Assembly: GCF_009832745.1 (NCBI RefSeq) | Contig: NZ_VRMJ01000041.1 | Span: forward strand, 480,152-544,151 | Reading direction: 5' to 3' | DNA length: 64,000 nucleotides | From: Polaribacter septentrionalilitoris | GTDB lineage: Bacteria > Bacteroidota > Bacteroidia > Flavobacteriales > Flavobacteriaceae | Part shown: positions 40,481 through 50,024 of the stretch, piece after piece | Layout of the letters: every line of letters begins with the position of its first letter | Position numbering within the stretch: position 1 is the stretch's first letter | Position numbers and translations under genes: made by a program | The notes under the pieces: model-generated | The model's input: the letters and a program-made list of their open reading frames with translations, nothing else | Database searches by the model: none | What the model was told of the DNA's origin: nothing

Positions 40481-40912
40481 TTATATATTTTTAATAATGT
40501 CTTCGTATTCGAAGTAGAAGAGTTCAAACTTAGACATTGTTTCAACAAAAAACTCATAACAATCTCTCCATGTATTCTTATTATGAATGCTAAATTTTCC
40601 TTCAAAAGGAACATAAACTCTATGGATTATTTTGCCATTGTTCAGTAGATAAGCATAATCAAAAATAACCTCAGGAATTTCTGTTTCAAGTAATGCCTTT
40701 AAAGAAAGTATTTGATCGTAATAGAGTAGGTTTGCTACCTCATCAGGATTTTCAATATCTAAACATACAGCTGCTTTTTTTCTATCAGCCACAAACTTAA
40801 ATGATAGTCCTTTTACTTTTGTATTGTATAACAACCATTTTCTTGGAAATGATTTACCAAAACTTGTCCAGAATTCTTTTCTAAGTTTAGCAGCTTCTTC
40901 CTTAGAGAACAT
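40481..40912 (-). CDS. DUF4268 domain protein
   Basis: 143 residues, starting MFSKEEAAKLRKEFWTSFGKSFPRKWLLYNTKVKG and continuing FVADRKKAAVCLDIE, the DUF4268 pattern. The domain is related in shape to nuclease-like folds and is sometimes fused to restriction components, but here it stands alone and no catalytic triad can be argued. It overlaps the stop of the miaE gene by one base (TAATG), so it is translationally coupled. It is the last gene of the Usp-SulP-MiaE operon. The role is unknown. Confidence 0.75.
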   Translation of the reverse strand: MFSKEEAAKLRKEFWTSFGKSFPRKWLLYNTKVKGLSFKFVADRKKAAVCLDIENPDEVANLLYYDQILSLKALLETEIPEVIFDYAYLLNNGKIIHRVYVPFEGKFSIHNKNTWRDCYEFFVETMSKFELFYFEYEDIIKNI

Positions 40913-41493
40913 TATCCGTGAATTTTAGCCAACTTTCCACGTTCACGCATCATTTCAGCTTCAAAAGCCAATAGGTCATTCAATTTTTTATCTACAATTT
41001 CTCTATCTTGATATTCGCGAGCAAATTGTAAAAAAGTGGTGTAGTGGTTTGCCTCAGAAATCATTAAGTTTTTATAAAAGGTAGACAGCTCTTTGTCTTC
41101 CATGTTTTCAGAAAAAACTTTAAAACGCTCACAACTTCTGGCTTCTATTAAAGCAGCAACTAATAAACGCTGAATTAAAGCATTAGTTCTATCTTTTGTT
41201 TTTGGAAAAAACTTTTGCAATCTTACTGCATAATCGTTCTTTTGTTCACGTCCCAAAACCATTCCACGTTTTACCATTAATAAATGTACCATTTTAAAAT
41301 GTTGCATTTCTTCTATGGCAATGTTGCTCATCTCTTTGACTAACTCAGTCTCTTCTGAATAATTTATGATAATTGAAACTGCATTAGAAGCAGCTTTTTG
41401 TTCTAAAAAAGCATGATCTGTTAAAATCTGCTGTAAATTGTCTTTTGCAATTTCTGCCCAAGAAGTTGTTGTTTCAAATTGTAAACCTAACAT
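40912..41493 (-). CDS. miaE: tRNA-(ms2io6A)-hydroxylase MiaE
   Basis: 193 residues of a ferritin-like di-iron enzyme. The metal-ligand pattern is visible: DHAFLEQKAAS, AIEEMQHFKMVH, LIEARSCERF and SEANHYTTF. MiaE hydroxylates the isopentenyl group of ms2i6A37 in tRNAs using O2, linking tRNA modification to oxygen. It overlaps the SulP gene by 7 bp upstream and the DUF4268 gene by 1 bp downstream, so all are expressed together. Confidence 0.92.
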   Translation of the reverse strand: MLGLQFETTTSWAEIAKDNLQQILTDHAFLEQKAASNAVSIIINYSEETELVKEMSNIAIEEMQHFKMVHLLMVKRGMVLGREQKNDYAVRLQKFFPKTKDRTNALIQRLLVAALIEARSCERFKVFSENMEDKELSTFYKNLMISEANHYTTFLQFAREYQDREIVDKKLNDLLAFEAEMMRERGKLAKIHG

Positions 41494-43688
41494 ATGCGTT
41501 GTATTGTTTTTTGAAGTCCTATACCAAAATAGGCTAAAGCTTTAATCTCTTTAATACCTTTTAAGCGTCCTTTACCAATAACTAAAAGCCCATTTTCATT
41601 TGCCTCTATATGATATTGTTTGTTGCTTTCTAAGAACAAAATTAATTCATCTTTAAAAAAATCTCTAATTTTTTCTTCATTTTTTCCAGCCAAATAAAAA
41701 CGTTTGCTAAAATCTGGATGTTCATCAAAATCAATATCTGTATAACCAGCAAAATCCAAAATATATTCAAAAATACCCTCTTTATCTAAAGTAAAATTTG
41801 GAATTGGTTTTAGTATATGAATATGCAACATGGTAGCCTTAATAACTTGTTTTGCAATTAATTCACCTTCAGAAAACTGAACATCAAAAATAGTACAATC
41901 TTCATTAGACAAAACGTTAGAAACTTTTTCAATATTACGTGTTTTAAAATAGCCAAAAGAAGGGAGTTCTTCCATTTCTTGAGTTGAAAATGCATTATAT
42001 TTCCAGTGCATTTCTTCGCTAATTTGTTGAATCGATTTTTGACGTTTGGTTAAAACACCTTCTGTAGATAGATTCTCTTCTGTTAGTGTTTTCCGAAGTG
42101 CAAACGGATGTTCACTACCAGATTTAGAATCGTCTAAGCCAATTACTTCAAAATGGCCGCCTTTACGTAAAAATGATGCTGAGTAGTTACTCATATTTTC
42201 CATGACAGAATGATCTACAAAATCACACAAAGAAAAATCTATGATTGCATCTTCATTTTCTGGAATTTGGTCTAGTTTAGACTTTAGTTTGGTATAGTTT
42301 AAAAAACTTGAAAAATTCTTAACGCTTACATAGTATTTGTTATCTTCTTTAAACATCAAAACATTAGGTTTTAAGGTGTTTTTTACAAATAACATAATGT
42401 CTTTGTTGATAATAATATGAATGATAAAAGTGACTAAAATTCCAACAATAATTCCTGTTATTAAACTGGTAAGAATAGTTGTTGCTAATGTGATTAAAAA
42501 GATAATCAATTGCTCTGAACCAATACGAAATACCTTTCTAATATTTTCTGGTGAGGCTAGTTTATAGCCTGTGTAGACTAAAATTGCAGCCAATGCAGAC
42601 AACGGAATTTTACGTAATTCGCTTGCAAATAACAAAATGAAAAGTACTAAAAAAGTTGCATGAAAGAAGTTGGCAGACCTATTTGTACCTTTATTGTTTA
42701 CATTTACAGAACTACGTGCAATAACGGTTACTACGTTTAATCCGCCTAAAAAACCACTAATTACTGTAGCTAAACCTAAAGCTCTAATATCTTTATTTAC
42801 GTTAGAACGTCTTTTTAAAGGGTCTAGTTTATCAACTGCCTTAATGCTTAACAAACTTTCTATACTTGCTATTAAAGTAATGGATATAACAGCATTAATA
42901 AAATCTGATTGAAATGCTTTAGAAAAATCTGGAAATGCAAAGTTTGATAAAATATCATCAGGTAAATTAATTAGTAATTTTTTATGAATTGGATAATCAG
43001 TTACAGAAATTATATCAAAATAATAATACATACCAACACTTAAAACAACAATCCACATGGGTGCAGGAATCAATTTAAAATATCGATTTCTAATTTTGTT
43101 GTAAAAAATCATTAAAAGTAAACTTACAATACCAACAAAACCAGCATAAAACATACTTTTATTGTCTGTTTTAATTAGGTTTATGATTCCTTCTGGAATC
43201 TGAATAAGTAATTGAATAATACTGCCTTTTGCTTCTAGGTTTCCAAGCATAACATGAATTTGTTTTGCAAAAATACCTATACCAATAGCAGCTAACATTC
43301 CTTGTATTGCTGAGGCAGGAAAAAAATCTCCAAGAGATCCCATTCTTAGAAAACCAAGAATTATCATTATTATTCCAGAAATAACAATGGCTGCTAAAGT
43401 GTACAAAAAGCCTTGTTGCATATCTCCATTACCAAGTGTTGTAATAGCTGCAAGAATTACAACTACCAAACCATTTCCAGGTCCAGTAATGGTAACATTA
43501 GAACCTCCAATTAAAGAAACCACAATACCACCAACAATGGCAGCAATAATTCCCGAAATTGGTGGAGCACCAGAGGCTAATGCTAATCCCAATCCTAGAG
43601 GAAGTGCAATTAAAGAAACCACAAAACCAGAAAATAGATTTTTTGGAATATCACTTAAAAAGTGTTGAAACGTATTTTTCTTTCCCAT
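41487..43688 (-). CDS. SulP-family anion transporter with STAS and long C-terminal extension
   Basis: 733 residues. Residues about 15-430 are the SulP membrane part (FSGFVVSLIALPLGLGLALASG, GSNVTITGPGNGL, GFLGGLNVVTVIARSSVNVNNKGTNRSANFFHA). Residues about 445-555 are a STAS domain (IIDFSLCDFVDHSVMENM). The last roughly 180 residues are an extra soluble domain, not usual for the family. SulP proteins move sulfate, bicarbonate or other anions; bicarbonate is plausible in a marine bacterium. It is 1 bp downstream of a Usp gene on the same strand and overlaps miaE. The STAS and extension probably regulate transport. The substrate is not decidable from sequence. Confidence 0.85.
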   Translation of the reverse strand: MGKKNTFQHFLSDIPKNLFSGFVVSLIALPLGLGLALASGAPPISGIIAAIVGGIVVSLIGGSNVTITGPGNGLVVVILAAITTLGNGDMQQGFLYTLAAIVISGIIMIILGFLRMGSLGDFFPASAIQGMLAAIGIGIFAKQIHVMLGNLEAKGSIIQLLIQIPEGIINLIKTDNKSMFYAGFVGIVSLLLMIFYNKIRNRYFKLIPAPMWIVVLSVGMYYYFDIISVTDYPIHKKLLINLPDDILSNFAFPDFSKAFQSDFINAVISITLIASIESLLSIKAVDKLDPLKRRSNVNKDIRALGLATVISGFLGGLNVVTVIARSSVNVNNKGTNRSANFFHATFLVLFILLFASELRKIPLSALAAILVYTGYKLASPENIRKVFRIGSEQLIIFLITLATTILTSLITGIIVGILVTFIIHIIINKDIMLFVKNTLKPNVLMFKEDNKYYVSVKNFSSFLNYTKLKSKLDQIPENEDAIIDFSLCDFVDHSVMENMSNYSASFLRKGGHFEVIGLDDSKSGSEHPFALRKTLTEENLSTEGVLTKRQKSIQQISEEMHWKYNAFSTQEMEELPSFGYFKTRNIEKVSNVLSNEDCTIFDVQFSEGELIAKQVIKATMLHIHILKPIPNFTLDKEGIFEYILDFAGYTDIDFDEHPDFSKRFYLAGKNEEKIRDFFKDELILFLESNKQYHIEANENGLLVIGKGRLKGIKEIKALAYFGIGLQKTIQRIC

Positions 43689-44522
43689 CTATTTTACAAT
43701 TAAAACATCTGTTGGTAATTCTGATAAAATATATTCAATATCATGTGGGAAAATTCTATCAAAAAAACCAAGTTTGTTAGGTGCATTCATTATTAATAAA
43801 TCAGCTCTTTTTACTCTAGCATAATGGCCAATAGAGTAACCTCTAGTTCCAAAAATACTTTGTGTCTTTACGGTAATATTTTGAGAATCTATATTTTCTA
43901 AAATATGACGTACACGTTGGTCTTCTCTATTTTTTAAGCGTTCTTTTGTAATATTTGCTTTTCGTAAAGTTGTGTCATCGTTTACTTTTACATGTAATTC
44001 ACTCTGACTTACTTCTTCTACAATTGTAATTTTACTAGACTTTAAGTATTTAGATACAACAAATGCAGTTTTAATAGTTTCCTCAGTTCTATCATCCTTT
44101 AAACCATTTACTACAATATGTTTACACGGAACTCTTACTACAGATGGTTTTATCAATAAAAGCACAGAACAAGGAGCTTTTCTAGTAATTTTTCTAGCAA
44201 TAGAACCAACATAATATTTTAGTAAATTTTCTCTTTGAATAGCTCCTAAAATCAATAAATCTATATTTTCATTAGTAGCTGTTTTTAAAATAATATCTAC
44301 AGGTTTGCCTACTTCCCAAATGGTTTTTATTGGTTTGTTAAGAGGTTCACATTCAGATAGAAGTTGAGTTAATTGAGTTGTTTTTTGATCGGATTTAGCA
44401 CCTACATGAACACCAACTAATTCAGCGTTAAACATATTAGAAAGCCTAACAGCTTCAAAAAGGTTAGGTTTTAAGTTTGGAGAAAAAGCAATACCAATTA
44501 AAATTTTATGAATTTTTTGCAA
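43689..44522 (-). CDS. Two-domain universal stress protein
   Basis: 277 residues comprising two UspA-type alpha/beta domains (about 1-140 and 145-277). The first starts HKILIGIAFSPNLKPNLFEAVRLSNMFNAELVGVHVG and has the nucleotide-site-like GAIQRENLLKYYVGSIARKI; the second ends RADLLIMNAPNKLGFFDRIFPHDIEYILSELPTDVLIVK. Such proteins bind ATP or sense stress and sometimes regulate transporters. It is directly upstream (0 bp gap) of the SulP gene, which supports a regulatory partnership. The gene is divergent from the CPA1 antiporter. Confidence 0.87.
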   Translation of the reverse strand: MQKIHKILIGIAFSPNLKPNLFEAVRLSNMFNAELVGVHVGAKSDQKTTQLTQLLSECEPLNKPIKTIWEVGKPVDIILKTATNENIDLLILGAIQRENLLKYYVGSIARKITRKAPCSVLLLIKPSVVRVPCKHIVVNGLKDDRTEETIKTAFVVSKYLKSSKITIVEEVSQSELHVKVNDDTTLRKANITKERLKNREDQRVRHILENIDSQNITVKTQSIFGTRGYSIGHYARVKRADLLIMNAPNKLGFFDRIFPHDIEYILSELPTDVLIVK

Positions 44523-44651
44523 GAAAAAGCTTTAAAAGTTACGTTGTCGGCACAATATAGGAAACTTTAGAAGAAAGAAAAAAACTACAAATTTTATTTT
44601 CAAGATACATAAACATCCTTAAATTTACTTTTTAATCCTTTAATTAAAAAT

Positions 44652-46496
44652 ATGTTAGAATTAGCAGGAATTATCATTTTAGGAATATTGGCACAATGGG
44701 TGGCTTGGAAGTTTAAAATTCCAGCTATTTTGCCTTTAATCTTAATTGGGTTATTGGTTGGCCCTATTGCAGCTGAATTTTTAAGTGAAGATGGAGCAAA
44801 ATGGATTGAGCCAATTTGGAACGGTGAAAAAGGGTTATTTCCTGGAGAAGGTCTTTATTATTTTGTTTCATTAGCCATAAGTATTGTGCTTTTTGAAGGA
44901 GGTTTAACACTAAAGAGAAGTGAAATTAAAAATGTGGGTCCTGTCATAACAAAGTTAATCACATTGGGTTCTGCTGTTACTTTTTTTGGAGCTGGTATTG
45001 TTGCGCATTATATTTTTGATTTAGGTTGGGAATTGTCTTTTCTTTTTGCAGGCTTAATCATTGTAACTGGTCCAACAGTAATTACACCAATTTTAAGAAA
45101 CATTCCTTTAAAGAAAGATATTTCTACCGTTTTAAAGTGGGAGGGAATTTTGATAGATCCAATAGGGGCTTTAGTTGCGGTATTGGTTTTTGAATTTATT
45201 AGTGTTGGTGGTGGTGGTGGTTTTACCAAAACTGCATTAATTGAGTTTGGTAAAATATTACTTTTTGGAACAACTTTTGGGTTTACTTTTGCCCATGCTT
45301 TAGCATATGCAATCAATAAAAAATTAATTCCTCATTACCTGTTAAATGTAGTTTCTTTATCCACAGTTTTATTGGTTTTTGTAGAGTCAGAAGTTTTTGC
45401 CCATGAATCTGGTTTACTAGCAGTTGTGGTTATGGGGATGGTTTTAGGAAACGGAAAACTTAATAATTTAAAAGAACTCTTGTATTTTAAAGAATCTTTG
45501 AGTGTTTTATTAATCTCAATTCTCTTTATATTATTGTCTGCAAATATTGATATTGAAGATTTATTATTGTTATATACTTGGAAAACAGCAGCCTTATTTG
45601 CTGTAGTTGTTTTTGTGATTAGACCATTAGCGGTTTTTCTAAGTACAAGAAATTCAAAATTAAAATTTAACGAGAAATTATTTATAAGTTGGGTTGGTCC
45701 TCGAGGAATTGTAGCTGCAGGTATTGCTTCATTATTTGGAAGTAAGCTCTTAAAACAAGGAGTAGAAGGTGCAGAGTATATTACACCATTGGTATTTATG
45801 ATTGTGTTAGGAACAGTTTTGTTAAACGCTACAACCGCAAGATTTTTTGCAAAACTTGTAGGTGTTTTTCTTAAAAGTTCTGATGCAATTCTATTTGTTG
45901 GAGCCTCTAATCCTGCAAGACTAATAGCAGGTTATTTGAGAGATAAAGGTAAGAGAGTAATTCTTATAGATGCTAATAAAAACTTTATTCAACAAGCTTT
46001 AGATGATGATTTAGAAGCGATTAGAGCAGATGTGTATGATGATGAATTGACAGATAATATAGAATTAAATGATGTAGGATATTTAATCGCTATGACAGGA
46101 AGTGATGCCGTAAATAATCATGCCTTAAAACGATTTACTAAAGATTTTGGAGAACATGGAGCATATAAGTTAGCATCCTCTATGCAGTTGTTAGAATCAT
46201 CAAATGAAGATAAGGAATGGTTTTTTACACCAAATGATGATTACATTAACTTGAGTGAAGCATACAGAGAAAATCCAGAGATTATTGATGTTGACATTGA
46301 AAACGAAAATGAATACACTAAAATTTTAGACATCTTATCTAAGGAAGAAAAATCAATTCCTTTGTTTATTGAAAAAGAAAAAGGAATTTATTTGATATCA
46401 GAATTTGAAAAAACAGATAAGAAAAAAGAAAAATTAAAGTTGTCTTATTTAGGTAAAAACATTGGTGATGCTTACAAATCTAGTTCAAAAGTCTGA
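44652..46496 (+). CDS. CPA1 Na+/H+ antiporter with TrkA-N domain
   Basis: 614 residues. About 12 membrane helices (1-410) carry antiporter features such as LFEGGLTLKR, GPTVITPILRNIP, DPIGALVAVLVFEF and WVGPRGIVAAGIASLFG. Residues about 415-540 form a TrkA-N/RCK nucleotide-binding fold (LFVGASNPARLIAGYLRDKGKRVILIDANK), followed by a tail domain. It exports Na+ or K+ in exchange for protons and is presumably controlled by NAD(H). Its 3' end overlaps the convergent dnaX gene by 25 bp. Confidence 0.9.
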   Translation: MLELAGIIILGILAQWVAWKFKIPAILPLILIGLLVGPIAAEFLSEDGAKWIEPIWNGEKGLFPGEGLYYFVSLAISIVLFEGGLTLKRSEIKNVGPVITKLITLGSAVTFFGAGIVAHYIFDLGWELSFLFAGLIIVTGPTVITPILRNIPLKKDISTVLKWEGILIDPIGALVAVLVFEFISVGGGGGFTKTALIEFGKILLFGTTFGFTFAHALAYAINKKLIPHYLLNVVSLSTVLLVFVESEVFAHESGLLAVVVMGMVLGNGKLNNLKELLYFKESLSVLLISILFILLSANIDIEDLLLLYTWKTAALFAVVVFVIRPLAVFLSTRNSKLKFNEKLFISWVGPRGIVAAGIASLFGSKLLKQGVEGAEYITPLVFMIVLGTVLLNATTARFFAKLVGVFLKSSDAILFVGASNPARLIAGYLRDKGKRVILIDANKNFIQQALDDDLEAIRADVYDDELTDNIELNDVGYLIAMTGSDAVNNHALKRFTKDFGEHGAYKLASSMQLLESSNEDKEWFFTPNDDYINLSEAYRENPEIIDVDIENENEYTKILDILSKEEKSIPLFIEKEKGIYLISEFEKTDKKKEKLKLSYLGKNIGDAYKSSSKV

Positions 46497-48160
46497 CGTA
46501 GTTTTTCTAATAAAGGATTTTTCTCTTTCAGTTTATTAAACTTTTCTTGAGGAGTATATGCAAATTTTTTCTCAACAGTTTCATTAAGGTTGATCATAAC
46601 ATCAATACCGTAATTGTTAAGTTTTTCTCTTAAAAATTGTAATAATTTAGGTCTTCCTTTATGAAATTGATCTTTCATCAATTTATTAGGTACTGTAAAT
46701 AAAATTTTAAATTTACCTTCTAATTTTGGTATGTCAGTAGCCACAATTGAAGCCATACTTCTTTGACCTTTTTTCTGAAGTACATTAGCATATTCTTTCC
46801 AAAGTTTTTGTAATTGTTCTTCTGTAAAAGAATCTTTAGGATGATTGTCAAAATTCTCTTCAATATCTGTTTTTTTGACTTCCTTTTTCTGATGGATACT
46901 TTTTAAAGATAAAGAAGAGCCTCTTCTTTGAGCAGTTTTTAAAACGGGTTTTACAAGTTTTGGTTTGGGCTCTGCAACTTTTTCAGGTTCAGAAATTGTA
47001 ACTTTTGGTTGTGTTGGTTTTTTTATCTCTTTTGCTGCAGGAGAAAGTGCTTGAAAAAAAGTTGCTGGAATTATGTAGTTAGCTGACTTTTTTTTTTCTC
47101 CATCAAAAGTGATAGAGGCAATTTGCATTAGCGTTAGTTCGACCAACAATCGTTGATTTTTACTGGCTCTATAATTCAAGTCGCAATCATTTGCTTTATT
47201 TATGGCTTGCATCAAAAAAGGAATACTTGCTTTTGTAGCTTGGGTTAAGTATTTCTTTTTGGCATTGTCACCAACTTCTAGCAAATCTATGGTCGATTTA
47301 TCTTTGGCAACCAAAATATCTCTAAAATGACTTGCTAAACCGTTGATAAAATGATGTCCTTCAAAACCTTTTCCTAAAATGGTATTGAATGCATTTAAGA
47401 CTTCAGGGATTTTATTTTCAAGCAATAAATCTGTCATGTTAAAATACGTGTCGTAATCTAAAACATTAAGATTTTCTGTAACAGCTTCTCTTGTTAAATT
47501 ATTTCCAGAAAAACTAACAACTCTATCAAAAATAGATAACGCATCACGCATTGCACCATCTGCTTTTTGCGCAATAATATGCAGGGCATCATCTTCAGCA
47601 GTTATTTTTTCCTTTTCACAAATTACTTTCAAATAATTTTTAGCATCTAAAACTCCAATTCTTTTAAAATCAAAAATTTGACAACGTGATAAGATTGTAG
47701 GAATAATTTTGTGCTTTTCAGTAGTTGCTAAAATAAAGATAGCATGAGCTGGTGGCTCTTCTAAAGTCTTTAAAAAAGCATTAAAAGCCGCTTGAGAAAG
47801 CATGTGAACCTCATCTATAATATAAACTTTGTATTTTCCTGTTTGAGGCGGAATACGAACTTGATCTGTTAAGTTTCTAATATCATCAACAGAATTGTTA
47901 GAAGCAGCATCTAATTCAAAAATATTGAATGCAAAATCTTCATCTTCAGAGTATTCAGTATCTTGCTGATTGATTTTCTTAGCTAAAATTCTAGCACAAG
48001 AAGTTTTTCCTACACCACGTGGACCTGTAAATAATAAAGCTTGAGCTAAATGATTGTTTTTTATAGCATTTTCTAAGGTATTCGTAATGGCTTGTTGCCC
48101 AACAACATCCTCAAAATTTTGAGGTCGGTATTTACGTGCTGATACTATAAAATGCTCCAT
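46472..48160 (-). CDS. dnaX: DNA polymerase III subunit gamma/tau
   Basis: 562 residues. The AAA+ clamp-loader core has Walker A GPRGVGKTS, Walker B YIIDEVHMLS, sensor ATTEKHKIIPTILSRCQ and an arginine finger region. A linker rich in Lys/Pro and a C-terminal tau-like domain follow. The four-Cys zinc module that normally follows Walker A is absent: the stretch INQQDTEYSEDEDFAFNIFELDAASN holds no Cys. It loads the sliding clamp. Divergent from msrA; a good promoter lies at 48180-48210. Confidence 0.95.
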   Translation of the reverse strand: MEHFIVSARKYRPQNFEDVVGQQAITNTLENAIKNNHLAQALLFTGPRGVGKTSCARILAKKINQQDTEYSEDEDFAFNIFELDAASNNSVDDIRNLTDQVRIPPQTGKYKVYIIDEVHMLSQAAFNAFLKTLEEPPAHAIFILATTEKHKIIPTILSRCQIFDFKRIGVLDAKNYLKVICEKEKITAEDDALHIIAQKADGAMRDALSIFDRVVSFSGNNLTREAVTENLNVLDYDTYFNMTDLLLENKIPEVLNAFNTILGKGFEGHHFINGLASHFRDILVAKDKSTIDLLEVGDNAKKKYLTQATKASIPFLMQAINKANDCDLNYRASKNQRLLVELTLMQIASITFDGEKKKSANYIIPATFFQALSPAAKEIKKPTQPKVTISEPEKVAEPKPKLVKPVLKTAQRRGSSLSLKSIHQKKEVKKTDIEENFDNHPKDSFTEEQLQKLWKEYANVLQKKGQRSMASIVATDIPKLEGKFKILFTVPNKLMKDQFHKGRPKLLQFLREKLNNYGIDVMINLNETVEKKFAYTPQEKFNKLKEKNPLLEKLRQTFELDL

Positions 48161-48179
48161 AATTAGTTAAAATGCTTAA

Positions 48180-48210
48180 CAAAAGTAAGATTCTATTAAG
48201 ATTTCTGCAA
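48180..48210 (-). promoter_or_regulatory. Promoter of dnaX
   Basis: On the minus strand TTG (48210-48208), 20 bp, then TACTTTTG (48187-48180) match the flavobacterial consensus; the -7 ends 19 bp before the ATG. Confidence 0.6.
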
Positions 48211-48383
48211 CCTCAATTCTTAACAAATTGCTAAAGTTGTAAACAAGTTGTAAATTATAAGAAATTGTTACGTCTAAACAAGTATCGAAATTATTAATTT
48301 CGCATTAAAAGTTCTGAAAATTGTACTGAGAATTGGTTTTGTTATTCTTGGTGCAATTTTCTATAATGATTAAATTTAAACAA

Positions 48384-49034
48384 ATGACATTTTTAAAATC
48401 AATATTTACAATTGCCTTTTCATTATTATTAATTTCTTGTTTTGGTTTTTCTGATAAAAAAGATTCAAAATCATCAGTAGCTTATAAGATGAATGCAGAA
48501 ACTGAGGTTGCTTATTTTGCAAGTGGATGTTTTTGGTGTGTTGAGGCTATTTTTGAGAGCGTCAAAGGAGTTGAAGAAGCGGTTTCTGGTTATGCAGGTG
48601 GTACTACTAAAAATCCTACATATCAATCTATAGGAACAGGGAAAACTGGTCATGCTGAAGCTGTTGCTGTATATTATAACCCTAAAATTGTGAGTTTTGA
48701 AACTTTAGTAAAAGTGTTTTTTGGTTCACATAATCCTACAACTGTAAATGGTCAACACCCAGATTATGGTTCTCAATATAGATCTATTGCATTTTATACT
48801 AATAATGATGAAAAACAAATCATAAAAAAAGCGATTCAAAAATTAAACAAAGATGTTTATGGTGGAAAGATAGTGACAGAAGTAACAGAACTAAAAAAGT
48901 TTTACAAAGCTGAAGAATATCATCAAGATTTTGAAAGAAGAAACCCAAATCAAGGTTATGTTAAGGCAGTTTCTGTCCCTAGATTGAATCGTTTTAAAAA
49001 GAAGTTTCCTGAGTTATTAAAAGAAAATCATTAA
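48384..49034 (+). CDS. msrA: Peptide-methionine (S)-S-oxide reductase, lipoprotein form
   Basis: The start is taken at ATG 48384, which gives a lipoprotein signal peptide (MTFLKSIFTIAFSLLLISC, lipobox LISC); upstream in-frame ATGs at 48333 and 48366 add a poor leader. The product is 216 residues. The catalytic motif GCFWCVEAIFESVKGV is complete, with the EYHQDFERRNPNQGY region closing the active site. MsrA reduces methionine sulfoxide; the lipoprotein form repairs envelope proteins. No C-terminal resolving Cys is present beyond the two in GCFWC. It is convergent with the esterase gene, 4 bp apart. Confidence 0.93.
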   Translation: MTFLKSIFTIAFSLLLISCFGFSDKKDSKSSVAYKMNAETEVAYFASGCFWCVEAIFESVKGVEEAVSGYAGGTTKNPTYQSIGTGKTGHAEAVAVYYNPKIVSFETLVKVFFGSHNPTTVNGQHPDYGSQYRSIAFYTNNDEKQIIKKAIQKLNKDVYGGKIVTEVTELKKFYKAEEYHQDFERRNPNQGYVKAVSVPRLNRFKKKFPELLKENH

Positions 49035-49038
49035 AAAA

Positions 49039-49680
49039 TTATAACCTTTCTTCTAGCCACTTTTTAAAACTAAAAAAGTTTTGAGGAGCAACTCCATGAC
49101 CAACAGGGTATTCTGAATACACATTAGTTAATCCTAAGTTGTCTAAAAATGGTTTTGAATTTCTTGCCCAAGCTACAGGTAAAACTTGATCTACAGTTCC
49201 ATGAGAGCAATAATAGTCTGTTTTAATATCTTTTGATATGGTTTCTGGTAACAAATCGTTATTAATATATCCGCTTAAAGCTACAACATAGTTTACTTTA
49301 TTAGGGTGAAAAAAGCTTAAAGAGTAACTTAAAATAGCGCCTTGACTAAATCCTAATAAAAAAGTTTTTTCAGGATTAGTTCGATACTTTTCTTTTATTT
49401 GATCAATAAAATTTGAGATTTTCTCGAGAGAAACTTTTGCTTCTTCTAAATCTGAAAATTTACCATTAATATCATCAAAATTTATAGAATACCAAGCATA
49501 ACTATCAAAACCAAGTGAAAGTGGAGCTTGAGCACTGATGATTAAAAAATCATCAGGCAATTCATCTGCAAAAGAAAATAAATCTTTTTCGTTGCTACCA
49601 TAACCATGCAATAAAACCAATAAAGGTGGGTTTTCAATTGTTTTTTTTGGTTGTCTTATTAGGTATTGTAAATCACTCAT
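49039..49680 (-). CDS. Alpha/beta hydrolase, carboxylesterase/phospholipase type
   Basis: 213 residues. Oxyanion motif LLHGYGSNEKDL, nucleophile elbow GFSQGA, acid in HGTVDQVLP and His in PVGHGVAPQNF complete the triad of the carboxylesterase/thioesterase family (PF02230). There is no signal peptide, so it is cytoplasmic. The substrate is unknown: short-chain esters, lysophospholipids or acyl thioesters are the family range. It is the last gene of the minus-strand run beginning with the BatA-like gene at 53230. Confidence 0.87.
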   Translation of the reverse strand: MSDLQYLIRQPKKTIENPPLLVLLHGYGSNEKDLFSFADELPDDFLIISAQAPLSLGFDSYAWYSINFDDINGKFSDLEEAKVSLEKISNFIDQIKEKYRTNPEKTFLLGFSQGAILSYSLSFFHPNKVNYVVALSGYINNDLLPETISKDIKTDYYCSHGTVDQVLPVAWARNSKPFLDNLGLTNVYSEYPVGHGVAPQNFFSFKKWLEERL

Positions 49681-49700
49681 TTAAAAAATCTACTTTAAAT

Positions 49701-50018
49701 TTAAATACTTCTGAACCAATCTTGAAAATAGGAACCAATCACTGGAAATTCTTTTTCTTCACATTTTATTGAGCTGATTAAAGACATCAGCCATAAAGCA
49801 AAAAATGCAATCCAAACTAACCAACCACCTAGAAAACTGTATAAAAAAGTTCCGTAAATAAAATACATAAGATTAAAACCAATCATTTGTCTTACGTAAA
49901 AACTTGCAAAATAGTTCCTTTTGTTTAGATTCAGTACATAAGAAATTACTAATCCAACAATCAAGAAGTGACTTATAATTGCTATGGTTCTTCCTTCTTT
50001 TGCGGTATAGTTCTGCAT
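49701..50018 (-). CDS. Tic20/DUF4870-like small membrane protein
   Basis: 105 residues with three hydrophobic helices (TIAIISHFLIVGLVISYVLNL; FNLMYFIYGTFLYSFLGGWLVWIAFFALWLMSLIS) and the pattern YFASFYVRQMIGFNL...FPVIGSYFQDWF, close to Tic20/DUF4870 proteins. It is 6 bp after the dihydroorotase-like gene. Function unknown. Confidence 0.72.
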   Translation of the reverse strand: MQNYTAKEGRTIAIISHFLIVGLVISYVLNLNKRNYFASFYVRQMIGFNLMYFIYGTFLYSFLGGWLVWIAFFALWLMSLISSIKCEEKEFPVIGSYFQDWFRSI

Positions 50019-50024
50019 CAGTTA

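Noticed and set aside
46472..46496. The 25-bp overlap of the antiporter and dnaX 3' ends as a regulatory antisense element
   Set aside because: Small convergent overlaps are common, and nothing else marks the site.
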